From Zhihengliuella salsuginis (lineage in GTDB: Bacteria; Actinomycetota; Actinomycetes; Actinomycetales; Micrococcaceae), in the NCBI RefSeq assembly GCF_014651715.1, contig NZ_BMXK01000005.1, positions 62,001 to 126,000 on the forward strand: DNA of 64,000 nucleotides. Reading direction: 5' to 3'. The notes beneath the pieces are model-generated. The model saw only the letters and a list, made by a program, of their open reading frames with translations, had not been told where the DNA came from and made no database searches. The translations under genes and the position numbers were made by a program. Of the stretch, positions 1 to 8,682 are shown piece by piece. Positions within the stretch are counted from its first letter, which is position 1, and the number at the start of each line of letters is the position of its first letter.

Positions 1-933
1 GCCCGGAAGACGGGCGCGATTGTCCTCGCCGGCGTCGTGGGCCTGGCGGCATTCGCCGCGACCTGGGCGCTGACCGGACGCCGCGAGCGCAGCGAGGTGG
101 CGAACCACTATCTCGAGAACGCCTACGACGTCACCGGCGGCCACAACATCGTCAACGTGATCCTGGTCGAGTTCCGTGCCCTCGATACGCTGGGCGAACT
201 GGCCGTGCTCGGCATGGCGGGCATCGCGATCATCGCGGTGCTCTCCACGGTCCGCCAGCGCTACCTCGATCCGGAGACGCAGCTCCGCCAGGAGCGGGAC
301 GAGATGCTGCAGCCCGCGCTCAAGGAAGAGGGGACAGCGGCCTACCGGGCGATCATGAGCGCGTGGGGCAACACCGCCCCGTTGAAACTCATGCTCCGGG
401 TGATCAATCCCGTGCTCGCGATCGTCTCCGCGCTGCTCTTCTGGCGCGGACACAACGAGCCCGGCGGCGGATTCATCGCCGCTCTGGTGGGCTCGGCCAT
501 CGTCGGCTTCATCTACCTCTCCGCCTCGCGCGACCGCCAGGTCGGTCCACCGCGGCTGCCCGTCTATCTGATCGGCGGCGGCGTCGCCGTGGCCGTCTCG
601 ACGGGTCTCTTCGGTTTCTTCAAGTACGGTTCCTTCCTTCAGCCGTCCCACTTCGACATCGGCAGCGTGCACTTCTCGAGTTCGCTGGTCTTCGACGTCG
701 GCGTGTACATGGCCGTCCTCGGCCTGGTCATGGTGGCGTTCAACTTGTTGGGCGTGAGCCCGCAGGACGTGAGCCGGCCGGGCGTGGAGCAGCTGCGCGA
801 ACGCACCGATGAGACGGTAGAAGGCGAGCTGACCGGGCCCCTGGAAACCGTCCGGGGCGAGCGGCCCTCGCGCATCGCGGCCCGCACCCAGTTCATTTCA
901 TCCGGCGAACCGCCACGGGAGGGGGGACGATGA
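1..933 (+). CDS. mrpA: Na+/H+ antiporter subunit A, C-terminal part with fused MnhB domain (5' end outside window)
   Basis: The frame is already open at base 1, so the gene begins upstream; about 310 codons are visible. The first half carries the VEFRALDTLGE stretch and membrane segments typical of the MrpA C-terminus. The second half is an MnhB-like domain with the NEPGGGF motif (near base 458), several membrane helices and a charged cytoplasmic tail of about 50 residues. An A-B fusion is usual in actinobacteria, and no separate mrpB follows. Its stop overlaps the mrpC start in an ATGA. The complex exchanges cytoplasmic Na+ for external H+ at the cell membrane, for pH and sodium homeostasis. 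Identity is firm; only the N-terminus is missing. Confidence 0.93.
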   Translation, partial: ARKTGAIVLAGVVGLAAFAATWALTGRRERSEVANHYLENAYDVTGGHNIVNVILVEFRALDTLGELAVLGMAGIAIIAVLSTVRQRYLDPETQLRQERDEMLQPALKEEGTAAYRAIMSAWGNTAPLKLMLRVINPVLAIVSALLFWRGHNEPGGGFIAALVGSAIVGFIYLSASRDRQVGPPRLPVYLIGGGVAVAVSTGLFGFFKYGSFLQPSHFDIGSVHFSSSLVFDVGVYMAVLGLVMVAFNLLGVSPQDVSRPGVEQLRERTDETVEGELTGPLETVRGERPSRIAARTQFISSGEPPREGGR

Positions 934-1262
934 TTCTCGCAATGACCGTAGGAGTGCTCGCCGCCGGCGGCACCTATCTGCTGCTGCAGCGCGAGATGGT
1001 GCGGATGGTCTTCGGCGTGGGCCTCCTCAGCCACGCCGCGAACTTCCTCCTGCTCGCCTCCGGCGTGCCCGCCTGGCGCGATGAGCCGTTGGTCGACCGC
1101 ATGGATCTCGCCCAGGCAGCCGACCCGCTGCCGCAGGCCTTCGTGCTCACGGCGATCGTGATCACCCTGGCCGTGACGATATTCATGCTGGCGCTGGCAG
1201 TACTCGGACACAATGACGACACCCGGCGCGCGCCGGAAACAGGGGAGACGCACGAGAAATGA
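930..1262 (+). CDS. mrpC: Na+/H+ antiporter subunit C
   Basis: This 110-residue protein with three hydrophobic segments is of the MnhC/NuoK type. The G-x-G-L-L-S-H-A-A-N-F-L-L region matches the conserved second helix of MrpC. It starts at an ATGA overlap with mrpA and ends in another four-base overlap with mrpD, so translation is probably coupled along the operon. It is an integral membrane subunit of the Mrp complex. Confidence 0.93.
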   Translation: MILAMTVGVLAAGGTYLLLQREMVRMVFGVGLLSHAANFLLLASGVPAWRDEPLVDRMDLAQAADPLPQAFVLTAIVITLAVTIFMLALAVLGHNDDTRRAPETGETHEK

Positions 1263-2797
1263 CGCTCAGCTCCCTTCTTCCACTCTTCGCCGCCATCCCG
1301 CTGCTCCTGGCGGGGCTCTCCGTGGTCTTCCGGCGCCGCTGGCTCGACCGCACGATGCTCCTGGCGCTGCCGGGCGCCGCGCTCGTCGGCGCAGTCTCCC
1401 TGATCGTCTACCACCAGAGCCACAGCGTCCTTGCGCATTCGGTGGGCGCCTTCTCCGGTGTGGTCGCCATTCCGTTCGTCAGCGACACGTTCACCGCGAT
1501 CATGCTCGCCGTGACCAGTTTCGCGACGCTGGTCACCAGCGTCTTCCTGCTGAAGACGGGCGAGGACCGGTTCCGGTTCGCGACGGCGCTGATCCTGCTC
1601 CTGGCCGGCGGCGTCAACGGCGCCCTGTTGACCGGGGACCTCTTCAACCTCTTCGTGTTCGTCGAGGTCATGCTGATGCCCTCGTACGCGTTGATCGCCA
1701 TCACCGGCACGTGGCGCCGTCTGGGTGTCGGGCGCTCCTTCGTGATCGTCAACCTCGTGACCTCGACGATTCTCCTCATGGGCGTCGGCCTCGTGTACGG
1801 CGCGGCCGGCACGGTGAACCTCGCGGCCCTGGCCGGTCTCGCCACCGAGGATCCCATGGTGGGTCTGGCGATCACCGTGGTGCTCACGGCGCTGGCGATC
1901 AAGGGCGGTCTGGTGCCCGTGCACGGCTGGCTGCCGAGCACCTACCCCATGACGTCGCCCGGCATCATGGCCCTGTTCTCGGCACTGCACACCAAGGTCG
2001 CCCTCTATGCGATCTTCCGCATATATTCGGTGGCCTTCGGGGAGCCGGCGCCCTGGATGCCCGTTCTCCTCGTCCTGGTCCTGGCGACCATGCTCGTCGG
2101 CGCCTTCAGCACCATGGCGTCCAAGACCCTCCGCGGCGCACTCGCGTTCCAGATGATCGCCGGCGTCGGGCACATCCTCGTCGCCATCGTCGTCATGACG
2201 GAGGCCTCGCTGGCCGCCGGCATGTTCTACATGGTTCACCACATCATCACCATGGGCGGACTGATCCTCGCGTCCGGGGCGCTGGAGAACACCTACGGCA
2301 ATGCCAAGCTGGGCGGGTTGAGCGGCCTCCTCGGCCGGGAGAAGCTCCTCGCCATCCTCTTCGCGCTGGGTCTGGCATCGCTGGTAGGGCTGCCGCCGAC
2401 GTCCGGGCTCTGGGGCAAGGCGGGGCTCGTATTCTCCGCTGCCGCGGCGGAGGACGCCTCCGGTCTCTCCGGCGGGTGGATCGCGGGGCTGACCATCGGC
2501 GGCATCATCGCCGCGAGCATCATCTCGCTCATCGGTCTCCAGCGCGTGTGGTCGACGCTCTTCTTCGGCCACGAGCAGGAGACGTACCGGCCGGACGACC
2601 CCCGCACCGGACGTGGAGAGCCCCAGGTGCTGACGAGGCAGGTCAGATGCAGCGCGCGTCTGCTGGCGCCGGCCACCGTGATGATCGCGGCCAGCGTGGC
2701 CCTCTTCTTCGCCGCGGGACTGGTCCTGCCGCTCTTCGAGACCGCTGCGCACGATCTGATGGACCCGTCCTCCTACATTAAGGCGGTGCTGGGCTGA
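1259..2797 (+). CDS. mrpD: Na+/H+ antiporter subunit D
   Basis: This 512-residue polytopic membrane protein of the NuoL/M/N (proton-translocating) family has the usual MrpD length and about 14 hydrophobic segments. Conserved features include FNLFVFVEVML, holding the buried glutamate of this family, the KGGLVPVHGWLP segment with the conserved lysine, and SGLWGK. It lies between mrpC (4-base overlap) and mrpE (1-base overlap). With MrpA it is expected to form the ion-translocating core. Confidence 0.95.
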   Translation: MTLSSLLPLFAAIPLLLAGLSVVFRRRWLDRTMLLALPGAALVGAVSLIVYHQSHSVLAHSVGAFSGVVAIPFVSDTFTAIMLAVTSFATLVTSVFLLKTGEDRFRFATALILLLAGGVNGALLTGDLFNLFVFVEVMLMPSYALIAITGTWRRLGVGRSFVIVNLVTSTILLMGVGLVYGAAGTVNLAALAGLATEDPMVGLAITVVLTALAIKGGLVPVHGWLPSTYPMTSPGIMALFSALHTKVALYAIFRIYSVAFGEPAPWMPVLLVLVLATMLVGAFSTMASKTLRGALAFQMIAGVGHILVAIVVMTEASLAAGMFYMVHHIITMGGLILASGALENTYGNAKLGGLSGLLGREKLLAILFALGLASLVGLPPTSGLWGKAGLVFSAAAAEDASGLSGGWIAGLTIGGIIAASIISLIGLQRVWSTLFFGHEQETYRPDDPRTGRGEPQVLTRQVRCSARLLAPATVMIAASVALFFAAGLVLPLFETAAHDLMDPSSYIKAVLG

Positions 2798-3174
2798 TGC
2801 TGCACCCGTGGAATACCGTGCGCTACGGCGCCTACATCATCCGGGAGATTCTCGTCGGGACCGGGCACACCGCCCGGTTCGCGCTGGCCGGCCGCTCCAG
2901 CGGAGCGCTGGCCATCGTCGAGTACCAGTTGCGTTGTGCCACCGACTTGGAGATCACCTGGTTCGCCTCGTCGATCACCATTACGCCCGGCACGCTCGTC
3001 GTGGGAATGGCCCCGGGCGCATCGGGGTCCCCGGCGACGCTCTTCGTGCACTCGATGTTCGACAACGACCGCGACTCCGTGGTCGACGGCCTGCGCGAGA
3101 TGGAGGACGGACTCCTGCGGATGACCCGCGGGAAATCCGCTGACCTCGAGCCGAGAACTGGAGGCGCGGCATGA
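2797..3174 (+). CDS. mrpE: Na+/H+ antiporter subunit E, short form
   Basis: This 125-residue MnhE-family protein starts at TGATG, overlapping the mrpD stop by one base. The core (ITITPGTLVV, then a FVHSMFDND segment resembling the LHWL...D region of MnhE) is clear. The two or three N-terminal membrane helices of longer MrpE proteins are absent, because the protein begins close to the conserved cytosolic part. No upstream in-frame start is available without deep overlap with mrpD. Short E subunits occur in actinobacteria, so this is probably a real form rather than a truncation. Confidence 0.85.
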   Translation: MLHPWNTVRYGAYIIREILVGTGHTARFALAGRSSGALAIVEYQLRCATDLEITWFASSITITPGTLVVGMAPGASGSPATLFVHSMFDNDRDSVVDGLREMEDGLLRMTRGKSADLEPRTGGAA

Positions 3175-3431
3175 TCATCGCGTTGTGGATCGCCATCGGC
3201 CTGCTGGCCGTCAGCGTCGTCGTCGGGCTCGTGGCCATCGCCCGGGCTGTCGATGGTGCCTCGCGCGCCGTCGTCGGCGACCTCGTCTTCTTCTGCTGCG
3301 TGGGGTTCCTGGCGCTGATCGGCCTCTTCACGCACTCCGCGGTCTCCGTGGACGCCGCCCTGCTCGCCTCGCTCCTGGGCATCTTGGCGACCTTTGCCCT
3401 CGCCCGCATTCTGACGAGAGGACGGCGCTGA
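3171..3431 (+). CDS. mrpF: Na+/H+ antiporter subunit F
   Basis: This 86-residue protein has three hydrophobic helices and the MnhF pattern: a hydrophobic N-terminus, an ARAVDGASRAVVGDL loop, and a C-terminal helix ending in basic residues. It overlaps mrpE by four bases (ATGA). It is a small membrane subunit of the Mrp complex. Confidence 0.9.
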   Translation: MIIALWIAIGLLAVSVVVGLVAIARAVDGASRAVVGDLVFFCCVGFLALIGLFTHSAVSVDAALLASLLGILATFALARILTRGRR

Positions 3432-3432
3432 C

Positions 3433-3774
3433 ATGCAGACATTGTTGTCGATTCTGGTGAGCGTCTTCGCTGTGGGCGGCGCGCTGTGCGTCCTCATCAG
3501 CGCAGTCGCCATGCTCCGCGCCCCGGATGCCCTGACCCGCATCAACGCGCTGAGCCCGGCCACCGGGCTCGGTCTGCCGCTGATCGTCACCGCGGCGTAC
3601 CTGTACCAGCTCTACGCTGGCAGCTTCGACTGGGTCCACCTCGTGCAGTACGTCATCACCGTCTTCGCCCTGGTGGTCGTCTCGTCGATCGGATCCAACG
3701 CCCTCGCGCGCGCCGCCTACCTCTCTGGAGCCAAGCCCGACGCCTCGACGGACCCGCAGGATCTGGCCCGCTGA
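3433..3774 (+). CDS. mrpG: Na+/H+ antiporter subunit G
   Basis: This 113-residue MnhG/PhaG-family protein has the signature LRAPDALTRINALSPATG, followed by two further hydrophobic helices. It begins one base after the mrpF stop and is the last gene of the Mrp operon. The next gene, ydcF-like, is convergent, with a 54-base spacer in which I see no strong terminator. Confidence 0.92.
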   Translation: MQTLLSILVSVFAVGGALCVLISAVAMLRAPDALTRINALSPATGLGLPLIVTAAYLYQLYAGSFDWVHLVQYVITVFALVVVSSIGSNALARAAYLSGAKPDASTDPQDLAR

Positions 3775-3828
3775 TCCGCGGCGTCGGTCCGGGACGTGCC
3801 CCCGAGGCGCGGCACGCCCGAGCGGCGG

Positions 3829-4830
3829 TCAGGCCGAGGTCATGACGCTCATGACGAGCAGCGCGCTGAGCGCCACGAACGGCAGGCACAGCAGGGCGTG
3901 CAGCCACTTGTGCTCGACGATGATGGCGACGAACTCGCGCAGGAACGCGCTCGGCACGAAGTAGCGGGCCGTCGGCGCCCCGACCACCTCGGCGGCGATC
4001 TTCTGCCGGCGCGCCAGCAGGGCCGCCCGCAGCACGTGGTAGTCGTTGGTGACGGCGAGCAGCGCACCCTCGCGGCCGGCGTCGTGCTGGACCTTCCGGG
4101 AGAACCGCAGGTTCTCCTCGGTGGTGCGCGCGGCGTTCTCCGGCACGACGTCGGCGGCGTCGGCTCCGGCGGCGAGCAGGTAGTCGGCCATGCCCGCGCC
4201 CTCGGGCCGGGACTCGTCGGGGCCCTGCCCGCCGGACGGGACCAGCAGGGGGCGCGGCGTGATGGTGTTGTACAGCTCGAGCGCCTTGTCGAGGCGGCTG
4301 CGCAGCAGCGGCGGGGGAGTGCCGTCGATCAGGCGGGAGCCGAGGACGACGATCGCCGCCGGCGGCGCGGCCGGCTCCATCCGCCCGTACGCGTACGCGT
4401 AGGAGAGCACCACCACGAACACCACGCCGAAGTAGCCGCACAGGAAGAACAGCAGCGCGGCGGTGCCGATGCCGAGCGGGCTCTCCGTCATGACCAGCAG
4501 CACGGCCAGCGGCGGCAGCAGGACGATTGCGCAGCCGAGCGCCAGCGAGAGCAGGTTGCCGAGGCGGCGGCCCTCGCGCTTGAGCATCGTGATCCCGTTG
4601 ACGATCAGGAAGCCGGCCAGCACGACGACGGCGACCGGGATGAGCAGCAGTCCGATCAGCCAGACGAAGTTCAGCGGCGGGAACCACTCGGAGAGGATCC
4701 CCGCGGCGCCGGTGAACGCGAACCACACGGCCGCGACGAGCACGACCCCGTTGCGCAGCATGCGGCGGTCCCGCGCACGCCAGCGCAGGTAGAGGACGAA
4801 GAGGACGGCGGCGACGATCAGGGAGAACAC
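3829..4830 (-). CDS. YdcF-like (DUF218/SanA family) membrane protein
   Basis: This 333-residue protein starts at a GTG. It has about five N-terminal hydrophobic helices (residues 1-145), then a DUF218 domain beginning AAIVVLGSRL and containing PSGGQG, the E-x-A-x-x-T-x-E-N motif (ENAARTTEENL) and TNDYHVLRA, and a final C-terminal helix. Related proteins (SanA, YdcF, ElyC) affect the cell envelope and may bind nucleotide-type ligands, but their reaction is not established. It lies downstream of purB on the same strand, separated by a hairpin. Confidence 0.85.
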   Translation of the reverse strand: MFSLIVAAVLFVLYLRWRARDRRMLRNGVVLVAAVWFAFTGAAGILSEWFPPLNFVWLIGLLLIPVAVVVLAGFLIVNGITMLKREGRRLGNLLSLALGCAIVLLPPLAVLLVMTESPLGIGTAALLFFLCGYFGVVFVVVLSYAYAYGRMEPAAPPAAIVVLGSRLIDGTPPPLLRSRLDKALELYNTITPRPLLVPSGGQGPDESRPEGAGMADYLLAAGADAADVVPENAARTTEENLRFSRKVQHDAGREGALLAVTNDYHVLRAALLARRQKIAAEVVGAPTARYFVPSAFLREFVAIIVEHKWLHALLCLPFVALSALLVMSVMTSA

Positions 4831-4861
4831 GGTGTCAGCCTAGTTGGTCGCCCACGGCAGC

Positions 4862-4899
4862 AGCGGCCGCCGTACCGGGAACCCGGTACGACGGCCGCT
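4862..4899 (-). terminator. Hairpin downstream of purB
   Basis: An inverted repeat has arms AGCGGCCG and CGTACCGGG on the left and CCCGGTACG and CGGCCGCT on the right. There is a single C/A mismatch and only AA between the arms. The stem has 17 pairs and lies just past the purB stop. No U-tract follows, which is common for high-GC actinobacterial terminators. Confidence 0.7.
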
Positions 4900-4917
4900 C
4901 GCCAGTGCGTGGTGCGT

Positions 4918-6324
4918 CTACTTCAGGTGGTCCACCAGGGACGGGGCGATGCCGTGGTAGCTGCCCGGGGTCAGCGCCAGGAGGCGCTCCTCGGCCTCGG
5001 CGGACAGCCCGAGCGACTGGACGAACTCCCTCATGCGCTCGGCGTCCACGCGGTGGCCGCGCGTGAGGTCCTTGAGGCGCTCGTACGGGTTCTCCATGCC
5101 GTCGACCCCGGCGATGGACTCGGCGCGCATGACCATCTGGATGGCCTCGCCGAGCACCTCCCAGTTGGTGTCGAGGTCGGCGGCGAGCACGTCCTCGGCG
5201 ACGTCGAGCCGGTCCAGGCCCTTGGCGACGTTGGAGATCGCCAGGATGGAGTGGCCGAACGCCGTGCCGATGTTGCGCTGGCTGGAGGAGTCGGTCAGGT
5301 CGCGCTGCCAGCGGGAGGTCACCAGCGTGGCCGCGAGCGTGTCCAGCAGGCCGTTGGAGATCTCCAGGTTGGCCTCGGCGTTCTCGAAGCGGATCGGGTT
5401 GACCTTGTGCGGCATGGTCGAGGAGCCGGTGGCGCCGGCAACCGGGATCTGCGCGAAGTAGCCGATCGAGATGTAGCTCCAGATGTCCGTGCAGACGTTG
5501 TGCAGGATGCGGTTGAAGCGCGCGATGTCCGCGTACAGCTCCGCCTGCCAGTCGTGCGACTCGATCTGCGTGGTCAGCGGGTTCCACGTCAGGCCGAGGC
5601 CCTCGACGAAGGTCCGGGAGACCTCCTGCCAGTCCGCGCCCGGCACCGACGCGTAGTGGGCGGCGTAGGTGCCGGTGGCGCCGTTGATCTTGCCGAGGAA
5701 CTCGGTGTTCGCGATGCGGTCCAGTTGGCGGGTCAGGCGCCAAGCGACGACGGCGAGCTCCTTGCCGAGCGTCGTCGGCGTGGCCGGCTGGCCGTGCGTG
5801 CGCGAGAGCATCGGGACCTCGCGGGTCTCCTCCGCCATCGTGGTGATCTGCTCGACCAGCGCGCGGGCGGCCGGCAGCCAGACGTCGTCGACCGCGCCCT
5901 TGATGCCGACGGCGTAGGAGAGGTTGTTGATGTCCTCCGACGTGCAGCCGAAGTGGACCAGCGGCTTCAGGCGGTCGATGCCGATGTTCTCCAGGCGGCG
6001 GCCGATGTAGTACTCGACGGCCTTGACGTCGTGCACGGTCACGGCCTCGATCTCGCCGAGCTCCGTCACGGAGTCGCCGTCGAAGTCGGTGACGATCTTG
6101 CGCAGCGCGGCGACCTGCTCGTCGGTGAGGGGCTCGGTGCCCGGCAGCACGGACTTGCCGGTCAGGTGGATGAGCCACTCGACCTCGACGTGGACGCGGT
6201 CCCGGTTCAGGGCCGCTTCGGAGAGGTAGTCGACCAGGGGCGCGACGGCGGAGCGGTACCGCCCGTCGAGCGCACCGAGAGCCAGGGGTTCGGATGCCAG
6301 TGAGAAGCGCGCAGATTCAGCCAT
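4918..6324 (-). CDS. purB: Adenylosuccinate lyase
   Basis: This 468-residue purine-pathway lyase splits SAICAR and adenylosuccinate, releasing fumarate. The superfamily signature SSTMPHKVNP is present, as are SRTHGQPATPTT (histidine region) and GCTSEDINNLSY. I chose the ATG at 6324 (MAESARF) because family members begin shortly before LGALDGRYR; a GTG seven codons upstream is the alternative. The length matches E. coli-type PurB. The gene is monocistronic or weakly linked to the downstream ydcF-like gene. Two DnaA-box-like nonamers lie just upstream. Confidence 0.95.
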   Translation of the reverse strand: MAESARFSLASEPLALGALDGRYRSAVAPLVDYLSEAALNRDRVHVEVEWLIHLTGKSVLPGTEPLTDEQVAALRKIVTDFDGDSVTELGEIEAVTVHDVKAVEYYIGRRLENIGIDRLKPLVHFGCTSEDINNLSYAVGIKGAVDDVWLPAARALVEQITTMAEETREVPMLSRTHGQPATPTTLGKELAVVAWRLTRQLDRIANTEFLGKINGATGTYAAHYASVPGADWQEVSRTFVEGLGLTWNPLTTQIESHDWQAELYADIARFNRILHNVCTDIWSYISIGYFAQIPVAGATGSSTMPHKVNPIRFENAEANLEISNGLLDTLAATLVTSRWQRDLTDSSSQRNIGTAFGHSILAISNVAKGLDRLDVAEDVLAADLDTNWEVLGEAIQMVMRAESIAGVDGMENPYERLKDLTRGHRVDAERMREFVQSLGLSAEAEERLLALTPGSYHGIAPSLVDHLK

Positions 6325-6359
6325 GGCCCCTATTCTTCCATGCACCGGCGGCCGGCTCG

Positions 6360-6396
6360 CTATCCACAGTGCGCGAATCCCGCCACGTTACCCACA
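6360..6396. promoter_or_regulatory. Two DnaA-box-like nonamers upstream of purB
   Basis: CTATCCACA (6360-6368) and TTACCCACA (6388-6396) each differ by one base from the DnaA box TTATCCACA, are in the same orientation and lie 19 bases apart. They sit in the divergent spacer between purB and the small helical protein gene. Two near-matches in a GC-rich spacer are suggestive but could be chance. Confidence 0.3.
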
Positions 6397-6497
6397 CCGT
6401 ACGACGGCGGCGCCGCCCGCCGCTCCAGGCCTCCTAGCGTTCGGTGCACGGGCGCGGTCGCGGACCGCGCCACGGGAAGAGGAGGGGGAGGGACGAG

Positions 6498-6800
6498 GTG
6501 TGGGATTCCAGCCAGGGGTGGGCCGATCTGGTCCACTTGACCGCGCTCGGAGCCGAGCGGGCCTACGCGGCACGCGACGTGTACGCGCGGATCCTCGGGC
6601 AGACCGCATGGGACTCGCCCGCGGGGCGGGCGTTCCTGCTGCGGGTCGAGGAGCTCTTCACCGAGGCCGACCGGCTGGCCCGGCAGGTGGACGAGGCGCA
6701 CGGGCGCGCCGTCGCCGCGGCGGCCACCGCCGAGCTGACGTGTGCCCGGGGCTCGGGCGGCGGCCCGGGTGACTACGGTTCGAGGGCGGGATGGGGATGA
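6498..6800 (+). CDS. Small helical WXG100-like protein, partner of the downstream lipase-like protein
   Basis: This 100-residue protein starts at GTG 6498 behind a strong GGAGGGGGAGG ribosome site; an upstream in-frame ATG at 6444 lacks such a site. It is mostly amphipathic helix, with a mid-protein turn AWDSPAGRAF that resembles the W-x-G hairpin of WXG100/ESX secreted proteins, although the glycine position differs. The C-terminal tail is glycine-rich and disordered. Its stop overlaps the next gene (ATGA), implying coupled translation. I infer a chaperone-like partner or secretion subunit for the next protein. No ESX secretion machinery is in the window, so this role is tentative. Confidence 0.6.
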   Translation: MWDSSQGWADLVHLTALGAERAYAARDVYARILGQTAWDSPAGRAFLLRVEELFTEADRLARQVDEAHGRAVAAAATAELTCARGSGGGPGDYGSRAGWG

Positions 6801-8275
6801 CCGGGTTCGTCAGCAAGGGCGGCGTCGGGCCGCCGACCGTCGACTACCGCCCCGGCGAGCTGGAAGACGCCGCCGCGGCGCTGGATCGGGCCGGGGACCT
6901 CCTCGGGGAGGTCGGGGACGTCCTGCGCTCGGCTGACGGGGCGGCCGTGCGCATCGCCCCGCCCGAGCGGGTCCTCTTCGCCGACGGCGCGGCCGGGCTC
7001 GAGCGGGCGCAGCTGCTGGGCGGATCTCTGAGGGGGCGGACGGCCGCGATGGCGCGGTCCGTCCGCGCCGCCGGATCAGCGTACGAGGCGGCGGAGGCCG
7101 GCATCCTGCACAGCTCCCAGATGCTGCGCGGGGAGACCGAGGCCATGCTGGTCAACTACGCCCTCGAGTCGCCGGGGCCCTACCCGTCCACCCGCCTCGT
7201 CGAGGACCTCGTGAACCACTCGCCGGTCGTCGCCGCCGAGCTCCTGATGGCACTGTTCGTCGGCCCCGGCGCGGCCCTGCCCGCCCGCCTGCTGGCGCGC
7301 GGTGCCGGGTGGCTCCGCGACCGGGAGCACGGCGGGCTGTCGGAGCGTTCGGTGTACCAGCGGGTGGCGCCGGCGCTCGCCGAGCTCGTCGACGCCTCCG
7401 GCACCGGGATGATCGGCCCGCTCGCCGTCGCGGAGGTGGCCGAGGTGCCCGGCGCGCAGCCCGTGACGGGGACACTGGCCGGGATGCTCGAGTTCCAGGC
7501 GGGGCTCAAGCGGGACGACGTCCCGGACTCCAACATCCTCATCAGCTCGACGCCGACGGCCTCCGGCACGGTCCACGTCGTCGCGTTCCCCGGCACCCAG
7601 ATCGCCGGGGACGGCGAGGCGGGCCGGAACTTCGCGGACGCGGGCGGGGCCGTCGAGGCGGCCGGGGCGGACAGCGAGTACGTCGTGGAGGCGACCCTGG
7701 AGGCGCTGGAACGGGTGGGTGCTGAGCGCGGCGACCGCCTGGTCCTCACGGGCCACAGCCAGGGCGGCATGCACGCGGCGAACGCGGCGGCCAGCGCGCA
7801 GATCCGGGGCGTCTACGACGTCGAATACGTGGTGACGGCCGGCTCGCCGGTGGGGGAGACGGCCATCCCGGCCGACGTCCGCTCGATACACCTCGAGCAC
7901 GTGCACGACCCGGTTCCGGGGCTCGACGGGACGCCGAACGCTTCGAGCGCCACGCGGGTGACCGTCTACGGGGACGGCTACGTCCCTGGGGTGGACCCGT
8001 CGGAGCCCGCCGGGGTGTTCGGCCCCGCGCATGCGTTCGAGAACTACCGGCACCTCGCCGCCGGGGCGACGGCCGCGGACGATCCCGCGGTGCGGCGGGC
8101 CGAGGCCGGGCTGGGGGCGCTGCTCGCGCCGACCGGTGCGGCGACCCTGCACCGGGCGCACCTGCGGCGGCGGAAGGCGCAGCAGCCGCCGGTCAGGACC
8201 GTCGACCAGTTGGTCGAGCGACTCTCGGAGGATCGCAGCGGGCGGCGCCGGGGCCGGCACGCTGCCGCCGGCTAG
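6797..8275 (+). CDS. Lipase-like alpha/beta-hydrolase with helical N-terminus (possible type VII-linked protein)
   Basis: This protein has 492 residues from the ATG at 6797 (a second ATG lies at 6791). The N-terminal 100 residues are alanine-rich helices resembling the heptad-like region of ESX/LXG-type proteins. The C-terminal half is a lipase-class-3-like fold with the nucleophile elbow GHSQGG (Ser321), followed by TAGSPVGE and LEHVHDPVP, which supply plausible acid and base residues. There is no signal peptide. Gene order (small WXG-like protein, then a helical-N-terminus enzyme) is that of type VII substrate pairs. Substrate is unknown. The stop codon interlocks with that of the convergent membrane-protein gene. 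Confidence 0.65.
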   Translation: MTGFVSKGGVGPPTVDYRPGELEDAAAALDRAGDLLGEVGDVLRSADGAAVRIAPPERVLFADGAAGLERAQLLGGSLRGRTAAMARSVRAAGSAYEAAEAGILHSSQMLRGETEAMLVNYALESPGPYPSTRLVEDLVNHSPVVAAELLMALFVGPGAALPARLLARGAGWLRDREHGGLSERSVYQRVAPALAELVDASGTGMIGPLAVAEVAEVPGAQPVTGTLAGMLEFQAGLKRDDVPDSNILISSTPTASGTVHVVAFPGTQIAGDGEAGRNFADAGGAVEAAGADSEYVVEATLEALERVGAERGDRLVLTGHSQGGMHAANAAASAQIRGVYDVEYVVTAGSPVGETAIPADVRSIHLEHVHDPVPGLDGTPNASSATRVTVYGDGYVPGVDPSEPAGVFGPAHAFENYRHLAAGATAADDPAVRRAEAGLGALLAPTGAATLHRAHLRRRKAQQPPVRTVDQLVERLSEDRSGRRRGRHAAAG

Positions 8276-8682
8276 GCGTTCTTCTTGTCCGGGACCAGCC
8301 AGCTGAGCAGGGCGGAGACCACGGCGACGATGATCGCGCCGAGGACGGCGTCCCAGAAGAACGCGTCGATCGTGAAGGACACGGGGGTGTACTGCGTGAT
8401 CCAGGCCGTCAGGGCGAGCATTCCCGCGTTGATGACGATCGTGAACAGGCCCAGCGTCAGGCACGTGATCGGCAGCGAGAGGAACCCGATGATCGGCTTC
8501 ACGATCGCGTTGACGAGGCCGAAGATCAGCCCGATGAACAGGTAGGCGAGCACCACGCCGGCCGAGTCGTTGCCGGCGGCCGAGCTCGTGGCCTCGGCGC
8601 CTACGGTGATGCCCGGCAGCAGCCAGGCCGCGGCGGCCAGGGCCAGGGCATTGACGAGTACGCGAACGATAAAAGCCATCAT
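8272..8682 (-). CDS. Small 'phage holin family' membrane protein (YvlD-like)
   Basis: This 136-residue protein has four hydrophobic helices and the conserved NAIVKPIIGFLSLPITCLTLGLF region of the chromosomal YvlD/phage-holin-4 superfamily. Despite the family name, these are ordinary cellular membrane proteins of unknown function. The ATG at 8682 overlaps the nasB stop (ATGA), so it is the last cistron of the nitrate operon. The C-terminus PDKKNA is cytoplasmic by the positive-inside rule. Confidence 0.8.
   Translation of the reverse strand: MMAFIVRVLVNALALAAAAWLLPGITVGAEATSSAAGNDSAGVVLAYLFIGLIFGLVNAIVKPIIGFLSLPITCLTLGLFTIVINAGMLALTAWITQYTPVSFTIDAFFWDAVLGAIIVAVVSALLSWLVPDKKNA

Noticed and set aside
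8272-8682. Prophage remnant because of the 'phage holin family' name.
   Set aside because: The family is common in bacterial chromosomes, no other phage gene is near, and the gene is coupled to nitrate assimilation genes.
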